Assembly: GCF_011320225.1 (NCBI RefSeq)
Contig: NZ_JAAOEN010000008.1
Span: 178,299-242,298, forward strand
DNA from: Phytoactinopolyspora limicola
Lineage (GTDB): Bacteria > Actinomycetota > Actinomycetes > Jiangellales > Jiangellaceae
DNA length: 64,000 bases
Direction: 5' to 3'
Part shown: piece after piece, positions 8,891 to 17,548 of the stretch
How the letters are laid out: each line of letters starts with the position of its first letter
Numbering within the stretch: position 1 is the first letter of the stretch
Position numbers and translations under genes: made by a program
Notes under the pieces: generated by a model
Told to the model about the DNA's origin: nothing
The model's database searches: none
The model's input: only the letters and a program-made list of their open reading frames with translations

Positions 8891-9538
8891 TCAGTTCGGT
8901 AGGCCTAGCGCCGATCGGCACGCCTCGACGCCGCTCAACGTGATGTCGGCGCGCCGTAGGGTGAGCCACGTCTGACGATCAAGCAGCCACCGTTGGCCGA
9001 GCACTGGGTCTCCCTGGTGGGTGGCCCAGGACGTCCCGTTGCGCTTGTATCCGAGGCGTTCGGAGACGCCGTTGGAGCCGGTGTTGTTGACGGCCGCCTC
9101 GGTAGTGGCTTCGGCTGCACCGAATCCGTCGAACGCGAGGTGCAAGATGGCTGACCTCATCTCGGTACCGATCCCGCGCCGGCGGGCGTCGGACGAGACC
9201 CACGAGGACGTTTCCACAGCTCTGAATGAGTTGAAGTCGCTGCCGATCAGGTCTTGCATGCCAATCGGTTCGTCGTCGACCACCACCACGAAGTACAGGC
9301 GCCAGAGATCAGGTGTGACGGTGCCTCGGCCGCGCCAGATCCCGCGTAGCCATTTGTGTACGCGTACATCCGGGTCGGACTCGTAGAACGGATGTGGATC
9401 GTCCCATGGTGGCGGGTCGGCGGTGGCTTTGCCGGCCTTTACCGCAGGGATGAGGTGTTGGAGGAGGTCATCGGTGGCCCCGCGGAGTTCGAGGCGAGGA
9501 GTGACGATCTTTACGTCGAGTGGGGGATAGTGCGACAC
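8891..9538 (-). CDS. GNAT N-acetyltransferase (RimJ/RimL-like)
   Basis: 215 residues from GTG 9538. The N-terminal half begins TPRLELRGA, typical of RimJ/RimL-like acetyltransferases. The acetyl-CoA pyrophosphate-binding loop is seen as ARRRGIGTEMR (about residues 117-127), followed by the AAVNNTGSNGVSERLGY segment that shapes the CoA pocket. It probably acetylates a small molecule or a protein N-terminus. It converges on the sigma factor gene with a 25-bp gap. Just beyond its 5' end lies a decayed acetyltransferase of a different subgroup. Confidence 0.85.
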   Translation of the reverse strand: MSHYPPLDVKIVTPRLELRGATDDLLQHLIPAVKAGKATADPPPWDDPHPFYESDPDVRVHKWLRGIWRGRGTVTPDLWRLYFVVVVDDEPIGMQDLIGSDFNSFRAVETSSWVSSDARRRGIGTEMRSAILHLAFDGFGAAEATTEAAVNNTGSNGVSERLGYKRNGTSWATHQGDPVLGQRWLLDRQTWLTLRRADITLSGVEACRSALGLPN

Positions 9539-9632
9539 GAGGGGCAGTGTAGGCGGCGTCGCGGGGTGACGTCACTGGGATTTCGCGCCGACGGTGGGGA
9601 CCGGGCCACCCTCGGCCGTCGGCCAGAAAACC

Positions 9633-10155
9633 ATGTGCCGGTCAGCATGCCGGTGGATACGCCCGTACCCCAGCCTGGAGTTCGACATCCCCGAAGGACT
9701 AACTACCCAGGACTTCGTGCTCCGGCCGATTCTGGCTACTGACGCGGAGCTGGATTACGCGGCGGTCATGGAGAGCAAGGACTATCTGCGCACGTGGGAG
9801 CAGACGAGCTGGCCCGAAGACGATTTCACCGTAGCGGCCAACCGGGAAGACTTGGAAACGCTCGAGCGGCGGCATGCAGACGGTCAGGCATTCACCTATA
9901 GACAGCCGGTGGGAAGACTACGAGGCAGCGGTCTACTTCTGGGTCCGTCAGTCTCGGTTGGCGGTGGAGATGGACCGCGCCCTGCTCGACGCTCTGCGCG
10001 ACTCGCTCGGGCAGGACTGGGGTCTCAAGCGGCATCTCTTCGTCACCAACGAACAGTTCACCCAGCAGGTCGGCATGATCGGCAAGAGCGACCTACAGGT
10101 GCGTTTCGAGATCGAGGAAGCTGGCAAACCCGGCCGGTACCTCGCCTACGAGTGA
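9633..10155 (+). pseudogene. GNAT acetyltransferase pseudogene, core deleted
   Basis: Two halves of one gene remain in different frames. The frame starting at ATG 9633 gives an intact-looking acetyltransferase N-terminus up to about 9900 (LEFDIPEGL, FVLRPILATDAE, RTWEQTSWPEDDF, RHADGQAFTY). The frame of 9874 then takes over with a C-terminus (DSRWEDYEAAVYFWVRQS through KPGRYLAYE, stop 10155). The acetyl-CoA-binding core expected between AFTY and DSRW is absent, so a deletion of some 50 residues with a frame change has occurred near 9900. Neither half could be active. The next 200 bp to the DUF222 gene hold nothing I recognise. Confidence 0.78.
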
Positions 10156-10358
10156 CGCTTTCACGGGTGATCGACTCCGTCAGCGGCCCGCGTGTGTTCA
10201 CCGTCCCGCGCCGGGCGAAGTCCATGGCTGGTGTCCCGGTGTTCATCGACGGCTCACTCGTCGAGGTACTGGCCCTGACACGTCGGTGATTCCTGCCGCC
10301 GAGATATAACTCCGCTTGCCGTTGCGACTACCCTGGTTGACAAGGTAAAGTCGAACGT

Positions 10359-11687
10359 ATGAACGACATGACAGCGAGTGAGATCACCGGTATGGTTGAC
10401 CGGCTGATCGCGTTGTCATCGGTGGCAGAAGGCGACGCGGCGTGTGTGGATGTGATCGCTGCTGCTGAGCGGCTGAAGGCTGCGGCAGCGGCGTTTCAAC
10501 TCGAGAAGATCACCCAGTTCGCTGCGTCGCAGGCTGAGGCGAAGAAGGCCATGGGTTTTGCGGCCCGTCATGCCATGCGTGGTGTGCCTGAGCAGGTCGG
10601 TTTAGCCACGAAGACGTCGCCGTCGTCGGCGGCGCGCCAGCTCACCCGAGCGCGAGCATTGCGTGAGCACCTCCCGGAGACGTTCGCCTTGCTGCGAACC
10701 GGGGAGGTGTCGGATCTGGTGGCCACGCACGTGGTGAACGAAACCTCGCACCTGGACGCGGACAGTCGTCGGGCGGTGGACAGCCAACTTGCGCCGATGC
10801 TGGCGGGGTTAGGGCCTAAGCGGGCTCAATGCCTGGCCCGTAAGTTGGCGATCGAGGCTGACCCCGCTGGCGCTGTTGCTCGGGCCAGCCGGGCGCGCAA
10901 AGACCGGCGGGTGGGGGTTCGTCCCGCGCCGGACACCATGACCGTCTTCTCCGCGCTGCTGCCGTGCGAACAAGGTGTAGCGGCGTATGCGTCGCTGCGT
11001 CGGCACGCCGATGCGCTTGTCGCGGCCGGAGATGGCCGCTCGCGGGGCCAGATCATGGCCGACACACTCGTGGAACGGGTCACCGGGCAGGCCACCGCCG
11101 ATGCGGTGGCGGCCGAGGTGGGATTGGTCATGACCGACGCCACCCTCTTCGGTGGTGATGACGAACCCGCCGACGTCGTCGGATACGGGCCGATCCCCGC
11201 CGAAACCGCCCGTGCGCTGATCCGGCAAGGCCACGGGCAGGGGACCCATGGGCGGGTTGATGGTGCCGGTGTGGTTGAGCGGGCGCGAGTGTTTCTGCGG
11301 CGGTTGTTCACCGACCCGGTCACCGGGATCATCGTCGATTGTGACCCCAAGCGGCGCCGCTTCGACGGCGTGCTCGCGAGGCTGCTGACCTACCGGGATC
11401 ACCTGTGCCGGGACGCGTTCTGTGACGCCCCGATCCGCCATATAGACCATATTCAGCGCTACTGCGACAACGGCCGTACCGTGCCGGTGAACGGGCGCGG
11501 CACCTGCGAACGGGGAAACTACGTCCGAGATCTACCGGGCTGGACTATCCGCCTCGTCGATCCGGACGGTCATCTCGTCGAAACCACCACGCCAACCGGA
11601 CACCGATACTTCTCAACACCCCCGCCGGCACCCGGCATTCGACGCCGATTAGCCGCCGAAAGATCCAACGGACTCCGCGCGGCCTAA
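10359..11687 (+). CDS. DUF222 / HNH endonuclease domain protein
   Basis: 442 residues. The first ~300 form the helical DUF222 domain seen in the '13E12 repeat' family of actinobacteria. An HNH module follows near residues 345-395: CRDAFC, then HIDHIQRYCDNG, then GTCERGNY. Relatives usually have CEACNY here, so one zinc-ligand cysteine is replaced by Gly and the zinc site may be weakened. A C-terminal tail of about 50 residues follows. The family is abundant in actinobacterial genomes and its biological role is not established; being a nuclease of mobile origin is one possibility. A second member lies at 29364-30926. Confidence 0.85.
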   Translation: MNDMTASEITGMVDRLIALSSVAEGDAACVDVIAAAERLKAAAAAFQLEKITQFAASQAEAKKAMGFAARHAMRGVPEQVGLATKTSPSSAARQLTRARALREHLPETFALLRTGEVSDLVATHVVNETSHLDADSRRAVDSQLAPMLAGLGPKRAQCLARKLAIEADPAGAVARASRARKDRRVGVRPAPDTMTVFSALLPCEQGVAAYASLRRHADALVAAGDGRSRGQIMADTLVERVTGQATADAVAAEVGLVMTDATLFGGDDEPADVVGYGPIPAETARALIRQGHGQGTHGRVDGAGVVERARVFLRRLFTDPVTGIIVDCDPKRRRFDGVLARLLTYRDHLCRDAFCDAPIRHIDHIQRYCDNGRTVPVNGRGTCERGNYVRDLPGWTIRLVDPDGHLVETTTPTGHRYFSTPPPAPGIRRRLAAERSNGLRAA

Positions 11688-11748
11688 GCCGACGGTTTGC
11701 AGTGCGCGCACGCTGACTCCGGTTCGGTGCGACAACTCGCCGATTTTC

Positions 11749-12017
11749 ATGCGCCGTCCGCCCGTCTCAGGCTACGCAGCCGGCATGATCATCGGCGGTC
11801 CGGTTTTTACTGCACTGACCGCTGGCGCGGATCGCAAGCGGCTGATGGTTTTGCTGGCCACCCCGGCGGGCGGTTGCCGATTTTGTTGCTCGGGTTTGGT
11901 CTCGGCGCGACCATCGGCAACGTGGTAGGTGGGGTTCTTTACGACCGGAAGCGATCGGAGCCTGCGCGGGAGTTGTTGGTGGATTCATCGCGGACTCCGC
12001 CGCTGGCCCTCGGCTGA
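11749..12017 (+). pseudogene. MFS efflux transporter relic
   Basis: Two fragments in different frames resemble pieces of an AraJ/CmlA-type major facilitator. The frame of 11749 gives a TM2-like segment (VSGYAAGMIIGGPVF, then RKRLMVLLA) that matches the family's GYA-x-G...G-x-P pattern. From about 11878 the frame of 12017 gives LPILLLGFGLGATIGNVVGG, a later helix (the G-x-G-A-x-x-G-N-x-x-G-G pattern), followed by LYDRK. The helices between and after are missing. No functional product is possible. Confidence 0.6.
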
Positions 12018-12018
12018 T

Positions 12019-12849
12019 CTATCTCGTCGCGGCCGCCCGCACGAACTCAGTGAAGTCTCGCGGTTCTCGGCCAAGAGCACGACGTACCCCGTCAGAGATA
12101 TGACGATCCAAGCCTCGGCGTACCGCGCCCAAGACGTCGGCAAAGCCTTCGGCATCCGCGAGCGGCCAACCCTCCTCAACAAGTTCCCCGATGAACTCGT
12201 CGGGGCTCAGGTCTACGTAAGAGATCTTCAGCCCCGTCGCGGCGGTGATCTCGGCCGCCGCACTTGCCATGGTCAGCGCACGTGGACCGGACAGCTCGTA
12301 GGTCTGGCCGGTGTGTCCGTCACCGGTGAGCGCCGCGACGGCGACCGCTGCGATGTCTTCTGCGTCGACGAAGCTCACGGCACCGTCGCCGGTCGGCAAA
12401 CGTAGCTCCCCACGGACAATGGCGTCGCGGAAGAAGCCTTCGCTGAAGTTCTGGGCGAACCACGTCGGACGCAAGATAGTCCAATCGATGCCCGAGGTAC
12501 GCACTGCCGCCTCGCCGTCGATGTGGGTGGTGCCCGCCTCACCCTGCGTGCTGGCATAGCCGGGTACATCAACGCCGCGCCCGGACAGGAGCACCACCCG
12601 TTCGACTCCAAGATCGACGGCCCGCCGAATAAAGGGCCTGGTCAGTTGCGTTCCGTCATGAGGAACGACGAAGACGGCGGATGCCTCTAGGAGTGTCGTG
12701 TCCCAGGTGTTCTGGTTGGTCCAGTCGAAGGGCGGTGTGGAGGAACGGCTCGCGCCCCGGACTTTGACATCGAGCTCTCTCAGCCGAGCCGTAACCCGCT
12801 GGCCGATCTTCCCGGTGGCGCCGAGTACAAGAAATGTCGGTTCGGTCAT
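12019..12849 (-). CDS. NmrA-like NAD(P)-binding oxidoreductase
   Basis: 276 residues from ATG 12849 (GGAG upstream; a TTG four codons earlier is less likely). The Rossmann motif is GATGKIG near residue 10. The fold continues with VVLLSG and the IDWTILRPTWFAQNF segment typical of NmrA/QOR2-like atypical short-chain dehydrogenases. These proteins bind NADPH as quinone reductases or redox sensors; no canonical Tyr-x3-Lys pair is evident. It is divergent from an AraC-type regulator with an 80-bp gap, which suggests the two are functionally linked. Confidence 0.85.
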   Translation of the reverse strand: MTEPTFLVLGATGKIGQRVTARLRELDVKVRGASRSSTPPFDWTNQNTWDTTLLEASAVFVVPHDGTQLTRPFIRRAVDLGVERVVLLSGRGVDVPGYASTQGEAGTTHIDGEAAVRTSGIDWTILRPTWFAQNFSEGFFRDAIVRGELRLPTGDGAVSFVDAEDIAAVAVAALTGDGHTGQTYELSGPRALTMASAAAEITAATGLKISYVDLSPDEFIGELVEEGWPLADAEGFADVLGAVRRGLDRHISDGVRRALGREPRDFTEFVRAAATR

Positions 12850-12929
12850 GGCTCCAGCCAACAGCAGTCATTTGATACGTGCCATGGCTGAAAGGCGCTG
12901 TTTGATGTTTGTACGTCTACAGTAGAGAG

Positions 12930-13859
12930 GTGGATCCTCTCGGTGACGTTTTAGAGCGGGTTCGGGGCAGAGGGGCGTTGTTCGGTCAGGCCATCTTGGA
13001 TCCGCCATGGTCCCTGCGCTTCGCTACCGGTGCTTCGCTGACGCTTGTCACCATGCTGCGAGGGCAAGCTGTGGTCGTCGCCGCAGGACAGGCCAGGGCC
13101 TTGCGGCCCGGAGAGGTCGCGGTTGTCCGTGGCCCCGCCGAGTTCGTCGTCGGTGATCAGGCCACCACCGAACCTCGGTTTGTCGTGACGACGACGGAGT
13201 ACTGCGAGCGCGTCGACGGTTCCAGTGCGAAGATCTCGCTGGATCCACGTACGTGCGGATACGAGAACGGCAGGGATCTGCTACTCAGCGGTGCGTTCAA
13301 CGGCACGGTCGGAATCAGCGACCGGCTTCTCGACGCCCTCCCGGACGTGCTGGTTGTTCCCGCGGAACGCGGCCACCAGGCGATCCTCGACCTGATCGCG
13401 GTAGAGATCAGCCTGGAGCAGGCCGGGCAGCAGGTGGTGCTTGATCGGTTGCTCGACCTCATGCTCGTCGCAACCTTGCGAGTGTGGTTTGACGAGTATG
13501 CCGAGAAGGTGCCGGCCTGGTATGGAGCCATCGAACACCCTGTGGTGGGGCCGGCCCTTCGGCTGCTACATGATCGTCCGGCAGACCGGTGGACCGTCGC
13601 CAGCCTTGCCGGGTCGGTTGGTGTCTCCCGTGCTGCGCTTGCCCGCCAGTTCACTCGGCTGGTCGGAATGCCGCCGATGGCCTACCTGGCTTGCTGGCGG
13701 GTCACCTTGGCGGCAGACCTGCTCCGCGAAACCGACGCGACAGTCTCCTCGATAGCCCGAAAGGTCGGCTACGCCAACACCTTCGCGCTCAGCGTCGCCT
13801 TCAAACGACTACGTGGCGTCACCCCTTCGCAACACCGCCAAGAGGTGCGATCCGGATGA
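12930..13859 (+). CDS. AraC-family regulator with cupin domain
   Basis: 309 residues from GTG 12930, preceded by AGAGAG; a TTG at 12909 is less likely. Residues 1-180 form a cupin ligand-binding domain of the AraC cupin_6 type (LRPGEVAVVRGPAEF). Residues ~205-305 are the double HTH: WTVASLAGSVGVSRAALARQF, then VSSIARKVGYANTFALSVAFK and the signature GVTPSQHRQ. It is divergent from the NmrA-like oxidoreductase, which is its likely target. Actinobacterial members of this type often control neighbouring oxidoreductases in response to an unknown small ligand. Confidence 0.88.
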   Translation: MDPLGDVLERVRGRGALFGQAILDPPWSLRFATGASLTLVTMLRGQAVVVAAGQARALRPGEVAVVRGPAEFVVGDQATTEPRFVVTTTEYCERVDGSSAKISLDPRTCGYENGRDLLLSGAFNGTVGISDRLLDALPDVLVVPAERGHQAILDLIAVEISLEQAGQQVVLDRLLDLMLVATLRVWFDEYAEKVPAWYGAIEHPVVGPALRLLHDRPADRWTVASLAGSVGVSRAALARQFTRLVGMPPMAYLACWRVTLAADLLRETDATVSSIARKVGYANTFALSVAFKRLRGVTPSQHRQEVRSG

Positions 13860-13880
13860 CGAATGGACAGTTCACCTTCG

Positions 13881-15524
13881 CTACCCGCTGACTACCTCAC
13901 CGCCAACCATGGTGAGCACCGGTTTAACCGCGCTGATCCTCTCCGCGGCCAGGATGTCCTGGTCGAGGACGACGATGTCGGCCAGTTTGCCTTCTTCGAT
14001 GGTGCCGGTGTCGGTGTCGAGGTGGTTGGCGTAGGCCGACCCGGCAGTGTAGGCGGCTAGTGCGGTGGGCAGCTCGATGGCTTGGTCCGGTTCGAGGGGG
14101 ACATGTAGCGCGTCGTCGCCCACCGCATGGGGGTCTTCCGGTGGACCGGTCCGGTGCACGGCGGTGTGCAGTGCCCAGAGTGGGTTGGGGTCGGTGACCG
14201 GCCAGTCGCTGCCCATCGCTAGGCGTGCGCCGGCGCGGGCCAGCGCGCCGAACGGGAAGTGCCACGGTTCGCGGTCCGGGCCGAGCAGGGGAAGTTTGCG
14301 TTCGACGATTTCGGTGTCGCGCCTGGCCCAGAGCGCCTGGATGTTGGCGATCACGTCGAGCTGTGCGAAGCGGGCGATGTCGTCGGGGTGGACGACGTCG
14401 AGGTGGGCGATCTGGTGACGGTGGTCCGCACCGGGGTTGGCGCGCCGGGCGGACTCGATGGCGTCGAGTGACTCGCGGACCGCGCGGTCACCGACGGCGT
14501 GTAGGTGGATCTGGAAGCCGTCGGTGTCCAGCGCCCGGGCGATCTGCCGCAGCTCGTCGGGGTCGATGAACGACATACCGGTCGCGCCGGGATGGCCCCC
14601 GGTGTGCAGATACGGGCTGAGCATCGCGCCGGTGCAGTTTTCGCAGATGCCGTCCTGCATGATCTTCACGCTGGTGGCGCGGAACCGGCCGCGGCGGCCC
14701 TGGTGTCGGCGGGTCCGCAGCTCGTCGAGCTGCTCGATCCCACGTTCGGCGGCCCACCACAACGCTCCGGTGACGCGGGCGGTGAGCAGGCCACGCTCGG
14801 CGAGGCTGAGGTAGATCGGCAGGTTGTCGGGGGTGCCCCACATGGAGCCGACGATGGCGTCTTGCCACGCGGTGACGCCGACGGAGTGCAAATGGCGTTG
14901 TGCCTCCAGCAGCGCCCGTTCGAGCAGGTCAGTACCGGGTTCTGGGATGAGGCGGGTGACGAGCTCGGCGGCCGACTCGACGAGCACCCCGGTGGCCACC
15001 CCGGCCGCGTCGCGGTTGATCCGGCCTCCCGGCGGATCAGGTGTGGTGTTGGTGATTCCGGCCAGTTCCAGGGCCCGGCTGTTCACCCACACGCCGTGGG
15101 CGTCATGGCTGGCGAGCGCTACCGGCCGGCCGGGGACCACCTCGTCGAGGAGCTCGCGTGTCGGCAGGTGACCCGGGAAGGTGTCGCCGTACCACCCGGC
15201 TCCGGTGATCCACTCGTCGTCGTGGGCATCGGCGTAGGCCTTGATCCGGTCGAGGTAGACCTCCAGCGAATGCGGCAGCTCGGATAGGTCACATCGCAGC
15301 CGGCGTAGGCCCGCCTCCAGCGGGTGGACGTGGGCGTCCTGGAATCCGGGGAGGATGGTGCCGCCCGCGGCGTCGATCACCTCGGTGCCGGTTTCCGCGA
15401 GTTCGAGCACCTCGTCGTCGCCGACCGCGACGATCCGCCCCGAGCTGATCGCGACGGCGCTGGCCGGGCGGTCCGCTCCGGCGGAGAAGACGGTGCCGCC
15501 GCGAAGAATGGTGTCCACGTGCAT
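13881..15524 (-). CDS. YtcJ-type metal-dependent amidohydrolase
   Basis: 547 residues, the usual length of the YtcJ/AepA branch of the amidohydrolase superfamily. Metal ligands are recognisable: DAHVHP (His65, His67), a HLHAVGD motif near residue 340, and the catalytic Asp in GSDWPV near 440. The characteristic N-terminal LRGGTV and C-terminal GKLADIVVLD are present. The family hydrolyses amide or ester bonds of poorly defined small substrates. It is the last gene of the six-gene minus-strand operon, 4 bp after the NCS1 permease, so it may act on a compound that permease imports. Confidence 0.85.
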   Translation of the reverse strand: MHVDTILRGGTVFSAGADRPASAVAISSGRIVAVGDDEVLELAETGTEVIDAAGGTILPGFQDAHVHPLEAGLRRLRCDLSELPHSLEVYLDRIKAYADAHDDEWITGAGWYGDTFPGHLPTRELLDEVVPGRPVALASHDAHGVWVNSRALELAGITNTTPDPPGGRINRDAAGVATGVLVESAAELVTRLIPEPGTDLLERALLEAQRHLHSVGVTAWQDAIVGSMWGTPDNLPIYLSLAERGLLTARVTGALWWAAERGIEQLDELRTRRHQGRRGRFRATSVKIMQDGICENCTGAMLSPYLHTGGHPGATGMSFIDPDELRQIARALDTDGFQIHLHAVGDRAVRESLDAIESARRANPGADHRHQIAHLDVVHPDDIARFAQLDVIANIQALWARRDTEIVERKLPLLGPDREPWHFPFGALARAGARLAMGSDWPVTDPNPLWALHTAVHRTGPPEDPHAVGDDALHVPLEPDQAIELPTALAAYTAGSAYANHLDTDTGTIEEGKLADIVVLDQDILAAERISAVKPVLTMVGGEVVSG

Positions 15525-15528
15525 CAGT

Positions 15529-16956
15529 TCACCTCACCGGGGCCGGTTCTTCGACTGCCTGCGTCTGAGCTGGCTCGGTGATGACGTCGGGGCGCCGCCG
15601 CGCCAACAGGTAGTACACCCCGCCGGATACCACCAGGCCGAACATCCAGGCCAGGTCGACGCCGCCGATAGCGCGGGCGATCGGCCCGGTGTACAGCTCG
15701 GTGACGGCGAACGGAACCTGGACGGCTACGCCGAGAGCGTAGACACCCAGCGCGGTCCAGTTCCAATAACCGTAACGGCCGCCGTCGGCGGCGAAGAACG
15801 CCTCGACGTCGTAGTGGCCGCGCCGGACGAGGAAGTAGTCCACCAGGTTGATCGCCGACCACGGCACCAGCACGTAGAGCAGCAGGAGAATGAAGTTCTT
15901 GAAGTTGACGAGGAAGTCTCCCTGGCCGGCGATGGCGACGACGAGCCCGACCGCGTGCAGCGCCACCGTGGTGACGATGCGGCCGCGCAGGCCGGGGAGC
16001 CAGCCCTTGCGGAACGTTTCACCGATGGTGAGCGTGTTGAGCATCGCGCAGTAGATGTTGCCGGCGTTGGTGCTGGCCGAGGCCACGGCGAAGGCAAGGA
16101 GCACCACCGTGCCCAGCCCGCCCAGCAGGTTCCCCAATCCGGCCATCGGTTCGCTTCCCGGAGCTGCGGCTCCGACCAGCGCGCCGAGACTCATGACGAA
16201 GATGGTGCTCAGCACCGAGCCGCCGTAGGTGCCCCAGAACGCGCCGCGCGCACCGAACCCTGCGGGCAGATAGCGGGAGTAGTCCGAGACGTACGGTGCA
16301 TACGCTTTCTGCCACACGGCGCCGATCGCCATCACGGAGAAGAAACCCACGGCGTTGAACTCCCCGGACAACACACCGTCGGCGGCGCCGTTGGTCCCGA
16401 TCCAGATGAGCGACATCACCACCAGTGCGCCGATGACAACCGCCCACAACGAGACGATCGCGCGGATCAGGCGCAGGCCGAAGATGGAGATCACCAGGCT
16501 GATGCTCGCCGCGATGCAGATCCCGGCCGTCACGCTCAGGCCCGGGACGACGTGGTGTAGTGCCTGGGCGCCGACGACGAGGTTGGAGATGAAGAACCCG
16601 AGGAACATCACGAGGGCGATGACGACGATCAACGCCGCGCCCCGGGCCCCGAACTGGCCGCGGGCCTGCAGCATCTGCGGCACGCCGAGCTGCGGACCTT
16701 GCACCGCGTGAAGGGCCATGAAGATTCCGCCGACGACGTTGCCGAGCACGATGGCGACGAACGCCCACCAGAACGGCAGCGCGAAGACGACGGTGGCGAT
16801 GGCCCCGGTGACCACGGTCAGCGGCAGCATGTTGACGCCGAGCCAGATGCCGAACAGGCCCTTGCCGGACCCGTGCCGCTCAGCCAGTGGGATGGGGCCG
16901 ATGGTGTGCCGCTCCAGCACGCGCGCGGGGGCGTTGGGCGGATCGGGCAATGTCAT
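15529..16956 (-). CDS. NCS1-family nucleobase/cation permease
   Basis: 475 residues from ATG 16956, with GAGAGGAA upstream; an ATG 21 codons earlier is rejected. About twelve hydrophobic helices. The N-terminal segment (IGPIPLAERHG, then LFGIWLGVNMLPLTVVTGA) is the NCS1 signature; members carry cytosine, purines, hydantoins, allantoin or thiamine. The loop with SDYSRYLP is also typical. It probably couples nitrogen-heterocycle or ureide uptake to cations. It lies between the unknown gene and the amidohydrolase in the operon, which suggests its cargo is the amidohydrolase substrate. Confidence 0.87.
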   Translation of the reverse strand: MTLPDPPNAPARVLERHTIGPIPLAERHGSGKGLFGIWLGVNMLPLTVVTGAIATVVFALPFWWAFVAIVLGNVVGGIFMALHAVQGPQLGVPQMLQARGQFGARGAALIVVIALVMFLGFFISNLVVGAQALHHVVPGLSVTAGICIAASISLVISIFGLRLIRAIVSLWAVVIGALVVMSLIWIGTNGAADGVLSGEFNAVGFFSVMAIGAVWQKAYAPYVSDYSRYLPAGFGARGAFWGTYGGSVLSTIFVMSLGALVGAAAPGSEPMAGLGNLLGGLGTVVLLAFAVASASTNAGNIYCAMLNTLTIGETFRKGWLPGLRGRIVTTVALHAVGLVVAIAGQGDFLVNFKNFILLLLYVLVPWSAINLVDYFLVRRGHYDVEAFFAADGGRYGYWNWTALGVYALGVAVQVPFAVTELYTGPIARAIGGVDLAWMFGLVVSGGVYYLLARRRPDVITEPAQTQAVEEPAPVR

Positions 16957-16996
16957 GTCGGTTCCTCTCGGTGCTGGGTAGGGCTCTGCCTGGTGA

Positions 16997-17548
16997 TTAG
17001 CGCCGGGCAGGCCGGACAACGGAGGTGGAGAGGGTGCCCGCCGCTTCCCGGAGGGCGGCGGCGATGGTGCTGGCTTCGGGCGGATGCAGCGTGGTGCTGT
17101 AGTTCACCGGCGGGAAGTAGACGCGCAGGTGGCTCGCCGCGTACGGTTCGACCCGCAGCCGCCAGTGCGTGGCCCGCGGGCACCAGGTGACGGTGAACGA
17201 CGTGAGGTCGATGGTGCGGGCTAGGGCGTCGACGGCAGGTCCACGCAGGGCGGCGCAGAGGTCGGTGAGGTCGCGTGCGGATGTGGTCCATCGATAGCGG
17301 CGTTCGCGGGACGCGGTCACCACCAGCCGAAGTGAACACGGCTGGCCGGGGCCGTCCGACGCCGGTACGTCGACGTCGGCTTGGAGCTGGCGGATCCGCC
17401 CCAGCAGCATGCGTTGAACCCGGAAGCTCAGGTCGATGGGGTGCGGTTCGCCGTCAACGCGGATCCGGTCGGGCAGCCGCTCGATGACGTCGAGGCCGGC
17501 CTGGCGGAACGGGAAGGCCTGGGTGTCGAGCAGGCGGCCCACCATCAT
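16997..17548 (-). CDS. Unknown protein in amine operon (possibly DUF3156-like)
   Basis: 183 residues, ATG 17548 overlapping the APC permease stop by 4 bp. It has no membrane segments and no signal peptide. It is Arg-rich, with a conserved-looking VYFPPVNYSTTL stretch near the C-terminus. The pattern reminds me of DUF3156 proteins found beside amino acid permeases, but I am not sure of that. Its position between two transporter genes and translational coupling to the APC permease argue for a role in the same pathway. No catalytic motif is visible. Confidence 0.55.
   Translation of the reverse strand: MMVGRLLDTQAFPFRQAGLDVIERLPDRIRVDGEPHPIDLSFRVQRMLLGRIRQLQADVDVPASDGPGQPCSLRLVVTASRERRYRWTTSARDLTDLCAALRGPAVDALARTIDLTSFTVTWCPRATHWRLRVEPYAASHLRVYFPPVNYSTTLHPPEASTIAAALREAAGTLSTSVVRPARR

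Noticed and set aside
9874..10155. A separate 93-residue protein
   Set aside because: Its sequence is the C-terminal part of an acetyltransferase whose N-terminal part precedes it in another frame; it is better read as one pseudogene.
10156..10289. Extension of the acetyltransferase frame to 10289
   Set aside because: This tail belongs to the shifted frame and resembles nothing; the natural stop is at 10155.
15355..16560. A 401-codon plus-strand open frame
   Set aside because: It is antisense to the NCS1 permease and amidohydrolase genes and has low-complexity composition.
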